A stretch of DNA of 64,000 bases from Castellaniella sp049673105 (GTDB lineage: Bacteria > Pseudomonadota > Gammaproteobacteria > Burkholderiales > Burkholderiaceae_B): NCBI RefSeq assembly GCF_049673105.1, contig NZ_JBATXG010000019.1, positions 40,782 to 104,781 on the forward strand, given 5' to 3'. Position numbers and translations under genes: made by a program. The notes under the pieces are model-generated. The model was not told the origin of the DNA, made no database searches, and saw only the letters and a list, made by a program, of their open reading frames with translations. This document shows positions 52,560-59,737 of this stretch, one piece after another; position 1 is the first letter of the stretch, and every line of letters starts with the position of its first letter.

Positions 52560-53201
52560 TCAAGAAAACAGCGCGCTGCAGCGGCGCGCGGCGTCGCGGA
52601 TGTCGGCGGCGTCGAACAGGGCGCTGATGACAGCGATGCTGTCGGCCCCCGCCTGGATGACCGGGCCGGCATTGCCGGGACCGATGCCGCCGATCGCCAC
52701 GAGGGCGGGGCGCGGCGTGGTTTGGTCCGCCAGCAGCCGTCCGGCGCGGATATGGTCCAGCGTGGCGCGGACCGCGTCGGGCTTGATGGCGGATGGGTAT
52801 AGCGCGCCAAAGGCGATGTAGTCTACCCCGTCTTGCAGATGCCGGCGGGCCAATTCGGGCTGATCGTAACAGGAGCAGCCGATCAGCGCGTCCGGCCCCA
52901 GGGTCTGGCGGACCGGCGCGATGGCGCCGTCGTCTTTGCCCAGATGCACGCCATCGGCGCCGAGCTCAGCGGCCAGCCGCCAGTCGTCATTGATGATCAG
53001 CGGCAGATGCAGGCGCCGGCACAGATCGCGCACGGCGGCGGCCTGTGCGCGACGCTCGTCGGGCGTGCCGTGCTTGCGCCGCCATTGCAGCACCTGCATG
53101 CCGCCGGCATGGGCCTGTTCGATGGCGTTTAGCAGGCGGTCGGTGTCGGCCCAGTCAGGCGTGATGCCATACAGGCCGCGGGGGAATCGTGTCGGGTTCA
53201 T
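52560..53201 (-). CDS. thiE: Thiamine-phosphate synthase
   Basis: Joins HMP diphosphate and thiazole phosphate to thiamine phosphate. The 213-residue TIM-barrel shows LYGITPDWADTDRLL at the start, VLQWRRKHG (the QLRxK-type motif), PLIINDDWRLAAELGADGVHLGKDDG, LIGCSCYDQPE and the phosphate-binding AIGGIGPGNAGPVIQAGADS. Its ATG overlaps the TGA of the ThiD-like gene (ATGA). With thiC it suggests de novo thiamine synthesis. Confidence 0.95.
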   Translation of the reverse strand: MNPTRFPRGLYGITPDWADTDRLLNAIEQAHAGGMQVLQWRRKHGTPDERRAQAAAVRDLCRRLHLPLIINDDWRLAAELGADGVHLGKDDGAIAPVRQTLGPDALIGCSCYDQPELARRHLQDGVDYIAFGALYPSAIKPDAVRATLDHIRAGRLLADQTTPRPALVAIGGIGPGNAGPVIQAGADSIAVISALFDAADIRDAARRCSALFS

Positions 53202-54007
53202 AAGGCGGCGTGGTGCAGGATGTGCTGGCCCATACCGGGATGGAAGCTGTGTTCGGTCATGGTAGTGGCCGTGGCGATGGCCTGTTGGACGGCCATGACG
53301 GGGTCCAGGCCCTGCGCCAACCGACAGGTCAGGATGGTCGCCAGCAGACTGTCGCTGTCATGGGCCCGGATAAGCGGCGGCGCCCACGGCCAGCGGCGGC
53401 TGGCCTGGTCCTGGGAATGCAGCGACAGGCCGTTCAGGTCGGGGCTGAGGGCGGTATTGCTGCACAGCACGTGGTCGGCGCCCAGTTCCAGCAGGGCCTG
53501 GATGGGGTCGTCCGCCCCGGTAGACGACAGCAGGCCCTGGCTGGCCCATTGTTCCGGCAACGCCGCGTCGACGATCACCATGCGGGCCTGGGGCACCAGC
53601 AGGTCCAGCAGCGCGCCAAGCGTGTCTTCGGGGTCCAGGTCATCCAGATCCGGGACGGGCGGCGGGGCGGCCAGATGCAGCACCAGGGGCAGCGTGCTGT
53701 AGTCGGCGGCGATCTGCGCCAGCACGGCGATGGTTTCCGGGTCGTATTGCGGGCCGATTTTCAGGGCGCCGATGGCCATGTCTTCCAGCAGGCAGCGGGC
53801 TTGGTCGTCGATGAGTTCGGGCGACAGGCGCTGGATGGATTCGATGCCGCTCGTATCCTGGACATGAATGGCCGTCACGACCGAGCCGGCATGCATCCCC
53901 AAACGGGCGCAGATGACCGCGTCGACCGGCAGGTTACTGGCGCCGCTGGGGTCGAACGAGCCGAAAATCAGAGGCAGGGAAAGGGTGGAGACGAGGGGCG
54001 GGGCCAT
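53198..54007 (-). CDS. ThiD-like (ribokinase-fold) protein with altered catalytic motif
   Basis: A 269-residue protein matching ThiD (HMP/HMP-P kinase) over its length: GSFDPSGASNLPVDAVICA near residues 16-34 for the ThiD N-terminal substrate motif, GMHAGSVVTAIHVQDTSGIE, LLEDMAIGALKIG. The usual C-terminal anion-hole/catalytic motif, GTGC in E. coli ThiD, is replaced by DSDS in IRAHDSDSLLATIL, and the LITPN segment reads MVIVDA. The gene overlaps thiE and precedes hemL. It may be a reduced-activity kinase, a substrate-binding or regulatory paralogue. Kinase function should not be assumed. Confidence 0.75.
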   Translation of the reverse strand: MAPPLVSTLSLPLIFGSFDPSGASNLPVDAVICARLGMHAGSVVTAIHVQDTSGIESIQRLSPELIDDQARCLLEDMAIGALKIGPQYDPETIAVLAQIAADYSTLPLVLHLAAPPPVPDLDDLDPEDTLGALLDLLVPQARMVIVDAALPEQWASQGLLSSTGADDPIQALLELGADHVLCSNTALSPDLNGLSLHSQDQASRRWPWAPPLIRAHDSDSLLATILTCRLAQGLDPVMAVQQAIATATTMTEHSFHPGMGQHILHHAAL

Positions 54008-54120
54008 GGATGCGAACGACTGGCCGGCAAGGGGGCCGGCGGATTAGGTACTATGGCATCCATTCTAATGGATGCGGCCTGCCGGTGATCGGTTGGGCCT
54101 GTTGCAAGGTTGGGATTGTC

Positions 54121-54285
54121 ATGCGGACCTGGATGTGTCTGATTTGCGGCTGGATCTACGACGAGGCAGCCGGCTTCCCGGAGGACGGCATCGCGCCGGG
54201 CACCCGGTGGGAAGATGTGCCGCCAAACTGGGTGTGCCCGGAATGTGGAGCGCGTAAAGAAGACTTCGAACTGATCGAGATCTGA
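54121..54285 (+). CDS. Rubredoxin
   Basis: A 54-residue one-iron electron carrier. The four iron-binding cysteines are C6, C9 (MCLICGWIYD) and C39, C42 (WVCPECGARKEDFEL). The open frame runs further upstream, but MRTWMCLICG is the standard start and gives the normal length. It diverges from the ThiD-like gene over a 113-base spacer, a conserved position in related genomes by recall. The partner enzyme is unknown. Confidence 0.95.
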   Translation: MRTWMCLICGWIYDEAAGFPEDGIAPGTRWEDVPPNWVCPECGARKEDFELIEI

Positions 54286-54330
54286 TACTCTAGTCACATG
54301 GGCTCGATAGCCGGTCATCAGGAGACTGCC

Positions 54331-54927
54331 ATGAAGACGGAAACGCATGATTCTGACACCCGTTCGCGGATCGATCTGTCCCGGCAGTTCTTGCTGGCCA
54401 TGCCGGGCATGGTGTCGGGTGAATTGGCCAATACCGTGATCTATGTCTGCGAGCACACCGAACACGGGGCGCTGGGGCTGGTGGTGAACCGTCCTACCGA
54501 CTTGACCATCGGCGATTTGTTGCAGCGCATCGACCTGCCGCTCTCGCTGGAAATCGGCCCCGTGCGCGAGGCGCCCGTCTTTTTCGGCGGGCCGGTGCAG
54601 ACCGACCGGGGTTTTGTGCTGCACGTGCCCAGGGGGCAATACAACTCCAGCATTCCTTTGGGCGACGATGTCGCGCTGACCACCTCGCGCGATGTATTGC
54701 AGGACGTCGCCGCCGGGCATGGTCCGGCGCACCTGCTGGTGACGCTGGGGTATGCGGGATGGGGGGCGGGGCAGCTGGAAGACGAGCTCTCTCGCAATGC
54801 CTGGCTCAATGTCCTGGCCTCCAACGATATTCTGTTCGATACGCCGGCCGAGCAGCGTTACGACGCCGCGCTGGCTCAGCTGGGCATACGCTCGTCCATG
54901 CTGGCCAGCGATGTCGGCCATGCCTGA
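54331..54927 (+). CDS. yqgE: YqgE/AlgH family (UPF0301) protein
   Basis: A 198-residue protein of the YqgE/AlgH family, proposed in Pseudomonas to affect alginate genes; the biochemical role is unknown. Typical sequences are LLAMPGMVSGELANTVIYVCEH, GALGLVVNRPTDLTIGDLL, VFFGGPVQTDRGFVLH and GYAGWGAGQLEDELSRNAWL. The start ATG at 54331 has an AGGAGA site upstream. Its 3' end overlaps ruvX by eight bases, the standard yqgE-ruvX pairing. Confidence 0.95.
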   Translation: MKTETHDSDTRSRIDLSRQFLLAMPGMVSGELANTVIYVCEHTEHGALGLVVNRPTDLTIGDLLQRIDLPLSLEIGPVREAPVFFGGPVQTDRGFVLHVPRGQYNSSIPLGDDVALTTSRDVLQDVAAGHGPAHLLVTLGYAGWGAGQLEDELSRNAWLNVLASNDILFDTPAEQRYDAALAQLGIRSSMLASDVGHA

Positions 54928-55315
54928 AGACGTCCTGCTGGCTTTCGATTTCGGGCTCAAGAAAATCGGCGTGGCGCTGGGCAATACCCTGACGGGACAT
55001 GCCCGGCCCCTGTGCATCCTGACGCCGTCCACACGCGAACAGCGTTTCGCTCAGGTTCAGGCGCTGCTGGACGAGTGGCAGCCCGACCGCGTGGTGGTCG
55101 GCCTGCCCTTGACGCTGGACGGCGGCGAGCAGCCCGCCTCGCAGCATAGCCGCCGTTTCGCCCATCAGTTGGAAGGGCGCTTTCGTGTGCGGGTGGAACT
55201 GGTCGATGAGCGCGGCTCCAGCCTGGAAGCCCAGCGGATTCTGGGTTCACATGCCCCGGACGACGCGATGGCAGCCGCCGTCATCCTGCAGCGTTACCTG
55301 GATCAGCAGGTATGA
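54920..55315 (+). CDS. ruvX: Holliday-junction resolvase-like protein RuvX (YqgF)
   Basis: A 131-residue RNase H-fold nuclease implicated in 16S rRNA 5' processing and/or Holliday junction resolution. The first catalytic aspartate is in LLAFDFGLKKIGVALGN (Asp10), VVVGLPLTLDGGEQPAS follows, and the acidic residues in VDERGSSLEAQ and the closing DDAMAAAVILQRYLD are as expected. An in-frame ATG nine bases earlier is possible. It overlaps yqgE and is followed by a PlsC-type gene. Confidence 0.94.
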   Translation: MPEDVLLAFDFGLKKIGVALGNTLTGHARPLCILTPSTREQRFAQVQALLDEWQPDRVVVGLPLTLDGGEQPASQHSRRFAHQLEGRFRVRVELVDERGSSLEAQRILGSHAPDDAMAAAVILQRYLDQQV

Positions 55316-55349
55316 TGTGCGGCGTCGCCCGGGCTGGCCGGGCGTGGGG

Positions 55350-56099
55350 ATGCCTGTGGCGTTAGTGCTGTTCCTGTTCCGATTGACGCTGGTGCTGTCC
55401 TGGATCGTGTTGGGCCTGCTCACGGAATTGCTGATCTTCCCATTGCTGAGCCGAACGCGGCGGCGGGCGGTTGTCAGTGGCTGGTCCGGTTGCCTGCTGG
55501 CCTTGTGCGGTGTGCGGGTACGTGTCCAGGGCGCCCCGGTGCTTCAGGGCGCTGTCCTGTGGGTGGCGAATCATGTGTCCTGGGTGGATGTCTTCGTGCT
55601 GAATCATGTGCGGACCACCTCTTTCGTCGCCAAAAGCGATATCCGCCGCTGGCCGGTGATCGGCCTGCTGGTTGCTTGGGCCGGCACCTTGTTTATCGAT
55701 CGTCGGCATCGTCAGGCGGTGCGCGAAGCGGGGCGGCAGATCACCGCCTGCTTTCAGCAGGGCGACGTGGTCGGTCTGTTCCCCGAGGGCACGACCACGG
55801 ATGGTCTGGATATTCTGCCGTTTCACGTCGGCCTGTTCGAAGCCGCCGTGCAGGCAGCCGTGCCCGTGCAGCCGGTGGCTTTGCGGTTTTTGCAGCGCGG
55901 TCGTCGTGCGCCTGAGCTGGCCTTCGTGGGAGATCAGACGCTGGCTGGGAATCTATGGTTCCTGCTCAGCGCACGGGGCGTGGTGGTCGAGTGCGAATTC
56001 CTGCCGCCGATCGCCCCTGCGGCGGGCCTGGATCGCAGCCAATTGGCGCATCGCGCGCACGCTGCCGTGCGCCGCGCCGTGACAGGCGCGGCACACTAG
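55350..56099 (+). CDS. PlsC-type 1-acyl-sn-glycerol-3-phosphate acyltransferase
   Basis: A 249-residue membrane-associated acyltransferase for phospholipid or ornithine-lipid synthesis. The HX4D motif is His75-Asp80 in NHVSWVD, and the second motif FPEGTTTDG starts near residue 144. An N-terminal hydrophobic segment (VALVLFLFRLTLVLSWIVLG) anchors it. The ATG at 55350 is used. Its TAG stop shares CTAG with the apaH stop on the other strand, giving a four-base convergent overlap. Confidence 0.9.
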   Translation: MPVALVLFLFRLTLVLSWIVLGLLTELLIFPLLSRTRRRAVVSGWSGCLLALCGVRVRVQGAPVLQGAVLWVANHVSWVDVFVLNHVRTTSFVAKSDIRRWPVIGLLVAWAGTLFIDRRHRQAVREAGRQITACFQQGDVVGLFPEGTTTDGLDILPFHVGLFEAAVQAAVPVQPVALRFLQRGRRAPELAFVGDQTLAGNLWFLLSARGVVVECEFLPPIAPAAGLDRSQLAHRAHAAVRRAVTGAAH

Positions 56100-56914
56100 C
56101 GACAATCCGCGCAGTCTTGCTGGATCAGACGGTGGTCGCGCAGGCGCAGCGCGGTCAGGGATCGCCCCCAGACGCAGCCTGTATCCAGGCAGATGCTGTC
56201 AGGCCGGATATGCAGGCCCAGCGCCGACCAGTGGCCGAACACCACCGTCTCGTTCAGGTTGCGCCGACCAGGCAGATCGAACCAGGGGTGCAGATCCGGT
56301 CCCGCATCGGGGCCGCCCTTGTAGCGGAATTCCATGCTGCCGTCGGCGCGGCACACCCGCATGCGGGTGAGCGCATTGACGATCACCCGCATGCGGTCCG
56401 GCCCGCGCAGGGCGTCGTCCCATTGCAGGGGTTCTTCGCCGTATAGATCATGCACCGCGCGGGGCCAGTCATCCTGGCGCAGGGCCGTTTCGATTTCCTG
56501 GGCCAGGGCTTGGGCCTGATCCAGTGTCCAGGCCGGCAGGATGCCGGCATGAACCATGGTGTGGCCGCAATCGCGCACCATCAAGGGGCGATGGCGCAGC
56601 CAGGTGATCAGTTCGTCCCGGTCCGGCGCGTGCAGGATATCCTGCAAGGTGTCGGATTTGCCCTGTTTGCGCACCCCGGAGACCACCGCCAGCAGGTGCA
56701 GGTCGTGATTGCCCAGAATGGCGCGGGCCTTTGCCCCCAGGCTGCGGATCAGGCGCAAGGCGCCCAGGGAATCCGGGCCCCGGTTGACCAAGTCCCCGGC
56801 GAACCAGATCTCCGTATCGGGATCGGCCAGTTCGGGCCGCGCCAGCAGCGCCCGCAATGCGCCCGCGCAGCCTTGTACATCGCCGATCACCCAGACGTCG
56901 CGAACAGCGGTCAT
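56096..56914 (-). CDS. apaH: Symmetrical bis(5'-nucleosyl)-tetraphosphatase
   Basis: Hydrolyses Ap4A to two ADP, and in some bacteria removes Np4 caps from RNA. The 272-residue metallophosphatase shows GDVQGC (11-16), GDLVNRGP (40-47), GNHDLH (68-73) and MVHAGILP. The long upstream frame is part of lptG; MTAVRDVWVIGD is the start and overlaps the lptG stop (ATGA). The C-terminal GLHIRPDSICLDTGCVWGRS and LTALRL are also typical. Coupling to lptG is unusual compared with the ksgA/apaG neighbourhood known in enterobacteria. Confidence 0.95.
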   Translation of the reverse strand: MTAVRDVWVIGDVQGCAGALRALLARPELADPDTEIWFAGDLVNRGPDSLGALRLIRSLGAKARAILGNHDLHLLAVVSGVRKQGKSDTLQDILHAPDRDELITWLRHRPLMVRDCGHTMVHAGILPAWTLDQAQALAQEIETALRQDDWPRAVHDLYGEEPLQWDDALRGPDRMRVIVNALTRMRVCRADGSMEFRYKGGPDAGPDLHPWFDLPGRRNLNETVVFGHWSALGLHIRPDSICLDTGCVWGRSLTALRLRDHRLIQQDCADCR

Positions 56915-58086
56915 GCGGGCTTTTTCTCCGGGCGGCGGTGCTGCCACCAGAGAGCTAGCGGGTGCCGGTGTTCCATCGCCAGCAGGGTGAGTAGCGCCAG
57001 CCCCAAGCCCAGCAGGCTGGGCACCAGGGCAGTGGCCCAGGGTGGCCAGTCGCCCAGCATGCCGGCGTTCAGCGCCAGCTGATTCAGCATGAAAAATCCC
57101 ACCCCCAGAATGATGCCCAGAAAGACCTTGGGGCCGATGCCGCCGCGCCGGGTCTGCATGAAGCTGATCGGCGCTGCAATGGTCATCATGACCAGCAGCG
57201 TGAAGGGGTAGGCGACCTTGCGCCACAGGGCGACTTCCTGGCGGTCGGTTTGCAGATTGTTGTTGTGCAGATACTGGATATAGTCCAGCAAATCGGAGAT
57301 CGCCATGCGTTCCGGTGTCAGAATGCGGGCGATCAGGCGTTCCGGGCTGAGCGATGTGGGGATGCTGCGGCGTTCCAGGTGCAGGACTTCGGCCACCGGC
57401 GATTTGGGAATGCGGGCATCGGCCAGCGCGCTAGTCGATTGGGGCAGTGTCCGGGTTTCCGTCACATCCTGCAGGGTCAGCGTGCCCTGCTCGAATTGCC
57501 CGGTCTTGGCCTGGACGTAGGCTTGGAGCGTATCGTCCGGGCGGAATTCATACAGGGTGACGCCCTCTACCTGGCCCTGACCGCTCAATTGGTGGATGTT
57601 GATGATGCGTGTGCCGCCGCCAGCATCGGATTCCTTGAACCAGTAGCCGCTGGATAGGCGACCGCCGTCGGTGCGCCCCAGCAGCGACAGACGGGACTCG
57701 CTGCCGCGAAGTTCAGCAGCCGGTGTGATGTATTCTGACAGAATGTAGGCCCCCAGGACCATGGGGATGGTGATCAACCACAGCGTGGTCAAGAGTTTCA
57801 GGCCGCTGACGCCCGATGCCCGCAGGATGGTCAATTCATTGCGCTGAGCCAGACTGGCCAGGGCCAGGACGGCGCCGATCAGCAGTCCGATCGGCAGCAG
57901 TTCGTATAGGTGGTTGGGCAGGTCCAGGGCTTGCAGGTAGAACAGATTCAGCAACGATAGCCGCTCGCCCACCTTGTCCAGGCCTTCGATCAGGGCAAAG
58001 AACATGAACAGACCCACGAGCGCCACCAGCACGATGGTCGTCGAGCGGTAGATTTCGCGGGCAAGATAGTGTCGGGCCGTGCGCAT
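56911..58086 (-). CDS. lptG: LPS export ABC transporter permease LptG
   Basis: One of the two membrane subunits of the LptB2FG complex that extracts LPS from the inner membrane. The 391 residues contain three N-terminal membrane segments, a periplasmic beta-jellyroll (about residues 130-270) and three C-terminal segments (VAYPFTLLVMMTIAAPISFM). LAREIYRSTTIVLVALVGLF at the start and LPIGLLIGAVLALASLAQRN are typical LptG. Its partner lptF is not adjacent in this window. The stop overlaps the apaH start. Confidence 0.93.
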   Translation of the reverse strand: MRTARHYLAREIYRSTTIVLVALVGLFMFFALIEGLDKVGERLSLLNLFYLQALDLPNHLYELLPIGLLIGAVLALASLAQRNELTILRASGVSGLKLLTTLWLITIPMVLGAYILSEYITPAAELRGSESRLSLLGRTDGGRLSSGYWFKESDAGGGTRIINIHQLSGQGQVEGVTLYEFRPDDTLQAYVQAKTGQFEQGTLTLQDVTETRTLPQSTSALADARIPKSPVAEVLHLERRSIPTSLSPERLIARILTPERMAISDLLDYIQYLHNNNLQTDRQEVALWRKVAYPFTLLVMMTIAAPISFMQTRRGGIGPKVFLGIILGVGFFMLNQLALNAGMLGDWPPWATALVPSLLGLGLALLTLLAMEHRHPLALWWQHRRPEKKPA

Positions 58087-58140
58087 GGCTTGGACTGCGG
58101 GGAAAACCTCAATAGTACCCCGATCCGTTTGGGGGCCGAA

Positions 58141-58845
58141 TCAGGGCGGCGCGACGTGGCGCATGCGGGCGTGCACGGTTGCGGCGCGGGACCTCAGGTA
58201 TTGCGTGACGCCTCGCGTATCGTAATACGCCGGGTTGGGCAGCATGGCGGCCAGCTGCGCGGCCTGGGCGCTGGACAGGCGCGCCGCATCGGTCTTGAAA
58301 TAGTGGCGGGCGGCCGCCTGCGCCCCGAATGTGCCGGCGCCCCATTGGGCGATGTTCAGATAGAGCTCCAGGATCCGGCGTTTGCTCATGACGCCCTCGA
58401 TCATATAGGTCAGAATCAGTTCCTGTCCCTTGCGGAAGTAATTGCGTGAGTTCGACAGAAACAGATTCTTCGCCAGTTGCTGAGTGATCGTCGATCCGCC
58501 GCGTCGGCGGCTGTGGCCCAGGGATTCCTGGCGCTGGTTGTAGCGCCAGGCTTTGCGGATGGCATCCCATTCCACCCCGTCGTGTTCCATAAAGCCGGAA
58601 TCCTCGGAGGCGATCACGGCCCGTTTCAGGTTGGCGCTGATGCGGTCGTAGGGCACCCACTCATAGGCCAGACGGGCATCGGCGTCATGTGCGCGCAGCC
58701 CGTTGAGCGTGTCCTGCATGACCGGCGTATTGGCGGGGTCGCGGAAATTGAACCAGACCACCATGCCCAGCAGGCCGATCTGATAGAGAAAGCCGGCACA
58801 TAGCGCCGCGAGGGCGATCGTGGCGATCAGGCGGCGCAGGCTCAT
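58141..58845 (-). CDS. mtgA: Monofunctional biosynthetic peptidoglycan transglycosylase
   Basis: Polymerises lipid II into glycan strands and belongs to the GT51 family without a transpeptidase domain. The 234-residue protein has one N-terminal membrane anchor and the GT51 motifs: the catalytic Glu in VIASEDSGFMEHDGVEW (motif 1), RRGGSTITQQLAKNLFLS (motif 2), RKGQELILTYMIE (motif 3) and KRRILELYLNIAQWG (motif 4). Its ATG overlaps the TonB-like gene stop (ATGA). No shikimate dehydrogenase gene lies between them, unlike several relatives I recall. Confidence 0.95.
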   Translation of the reverse strand: MSLRRLIATIALAALCAGFLYQIGLLGMVVWFNFRDPANTPVMQDTLNGLRAHDADARLAYEWVPYDRISANLKRAVIASEDSGFMEHDGVEWDAIRKAWRYNQRQESLGHSRRRGGSTITQQLAKNLFLSNSRNYFRKGQELILTYMIEGVMSKRRILELYLNIAQWGAGTFGAQAAARHYFKTDAARLSSAQAAQLAAMLPNPAYYDTRGVTQYLRSRAATVHARMRHVAPP

Positions 58846-59732
58846 GGGGAGTCCGTGTCCAGCCCTGCATGGGTAAAGTGCCAAGTCCGCGTGATGGCCA
58901 GGATATCGGTACGCTCCGCCAATTGGGCGGGCAGGGGGGGAAAGGGCGCCGCCAGCTCGACGATGCGGCGGGCTGCGCTGTTCAGGACCGCTTGGCTGGA
59001 TGGCCGGTCAAAGGTCAGGTGGTCCAGCTGGCCATCGCGGCGGATGTAGACAGTCAGTTGCAGGTCGCCATAGATGCGTCCGCGGGCTTCGGGCGGATAG
59101 TGCTGCGTACCGATCAATTCGATACGCTGACGCCAGGCTTCGACGTATTGAGCGTAATCGGCGGCCTGTGTCGACGGCGCGACGAAGGTCTGCCGGGGCA
59201 ATGCGTTGTAGTGCTCGATCCGGGCCTTTAAAGCCGCGATGCGGGCGGCGAGCACCACGCTGTCCTGCTGGCGGTCGTCGTCGCCTGGTTCTGTGCTTTG
59301 TCCCAGCAGCTGGGGGGCGGGCGTGGCGGCGGGGACGGTATCGGCGGAATCCAGCAGCGTCAGCAGGCGGCGCTGTTCGGCTTCCAGTTCCGCCTGTCGG
59401 CGGCGCAGGGCTTCCAGGACGATCTCGTCTGCGTTGCCGTCGCTGGTGCGCGGCAAGGGCGAGGCCGCCATGCCCTGCTGTTGTTCGCCGCCGCCATCCA
59501 GATTTTGCTGGGCCAGCGCCTGAGGCGCCAGCGGAGCCTGTTCGCTGCGGCTATTGACCAGGGTGATTTCCAGCGGAGAGTCCAGAGGACTGGTGGTCGG
59601 TGTGTGCACCTGCCAGGCCAGCAGCAGCGCGTGCGCGCACAGCGACAGGAGTACAGCCAGCGCCATGCGGCTGCGGCTCTCGCGGCGGGGTTCCAGCAAC
59701 TGCAGCGGCAGCGGGCTCTCCGGCTGTGTCAT
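58842..59732 (-). CDS. TonB C-terminal-domain protein with coiled coil
   Basis: A 296-residue envelope protein. One membrane segment lies near residues 24-42 (MALAVLLSLCAHALLLAW), a Q/E/A-rich and partly coiled-coil region runs to about 190 (ALRRRQAELEAEQRRLL), and a TonB-like C-terminal domain follows (YVEAWRQRIELIGTQHYPPE, IYGDLQLTVYIRRDGQL). It lacks adjacent exbB/exbD genes. It may act in TolA/TonB-like energy transfer or in wall synthesis, given its overlap with mtgA. This function is inference; the domain assignment is good. Confidence 0.85.
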   Translation of the reverse strand: MTQPESPLPLQLLEPRRESRSRMALAVLLSLCAHALLLAWQVHTPTTSPLDSPLEITLVNSRSEQAPLAPQALAQQNLDGGGEQQQGMAASPLPRTSDGNADEIVLEALRRRQAELEAEQRRLLTLLDSADTVPAATPAPQLLGQSTEPGDDDRQQDSVVLAARIAALKARIEHYNALPRQTFVAPSTQAADYAQYVEAWRQRIELIGTQHYPPEARGRIYGDLQLTVYIRRDGQLDHLTFDRPSSQAVLNSAARRIVELAAPFPPLPAQLAERTDILAITRTWHFTHAGLDTDSP

Positions 59733-59737
59733 GTCGT

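Noticed and set aside
53198..54007. Calling the ThiD-like gene a pseudogene
   Set aside because: The frame is intact, of normal length, and tightly coupled to thiE, so it is probably expressed, although its kinase motif is altered.
56915..57226. N-terminal extension of apaH to 376 residues
   Set aside because: The extra 104 codons are an out-of-frame reading of lptG; the conserved start MTAVRDVWVIGD gives normal family length.
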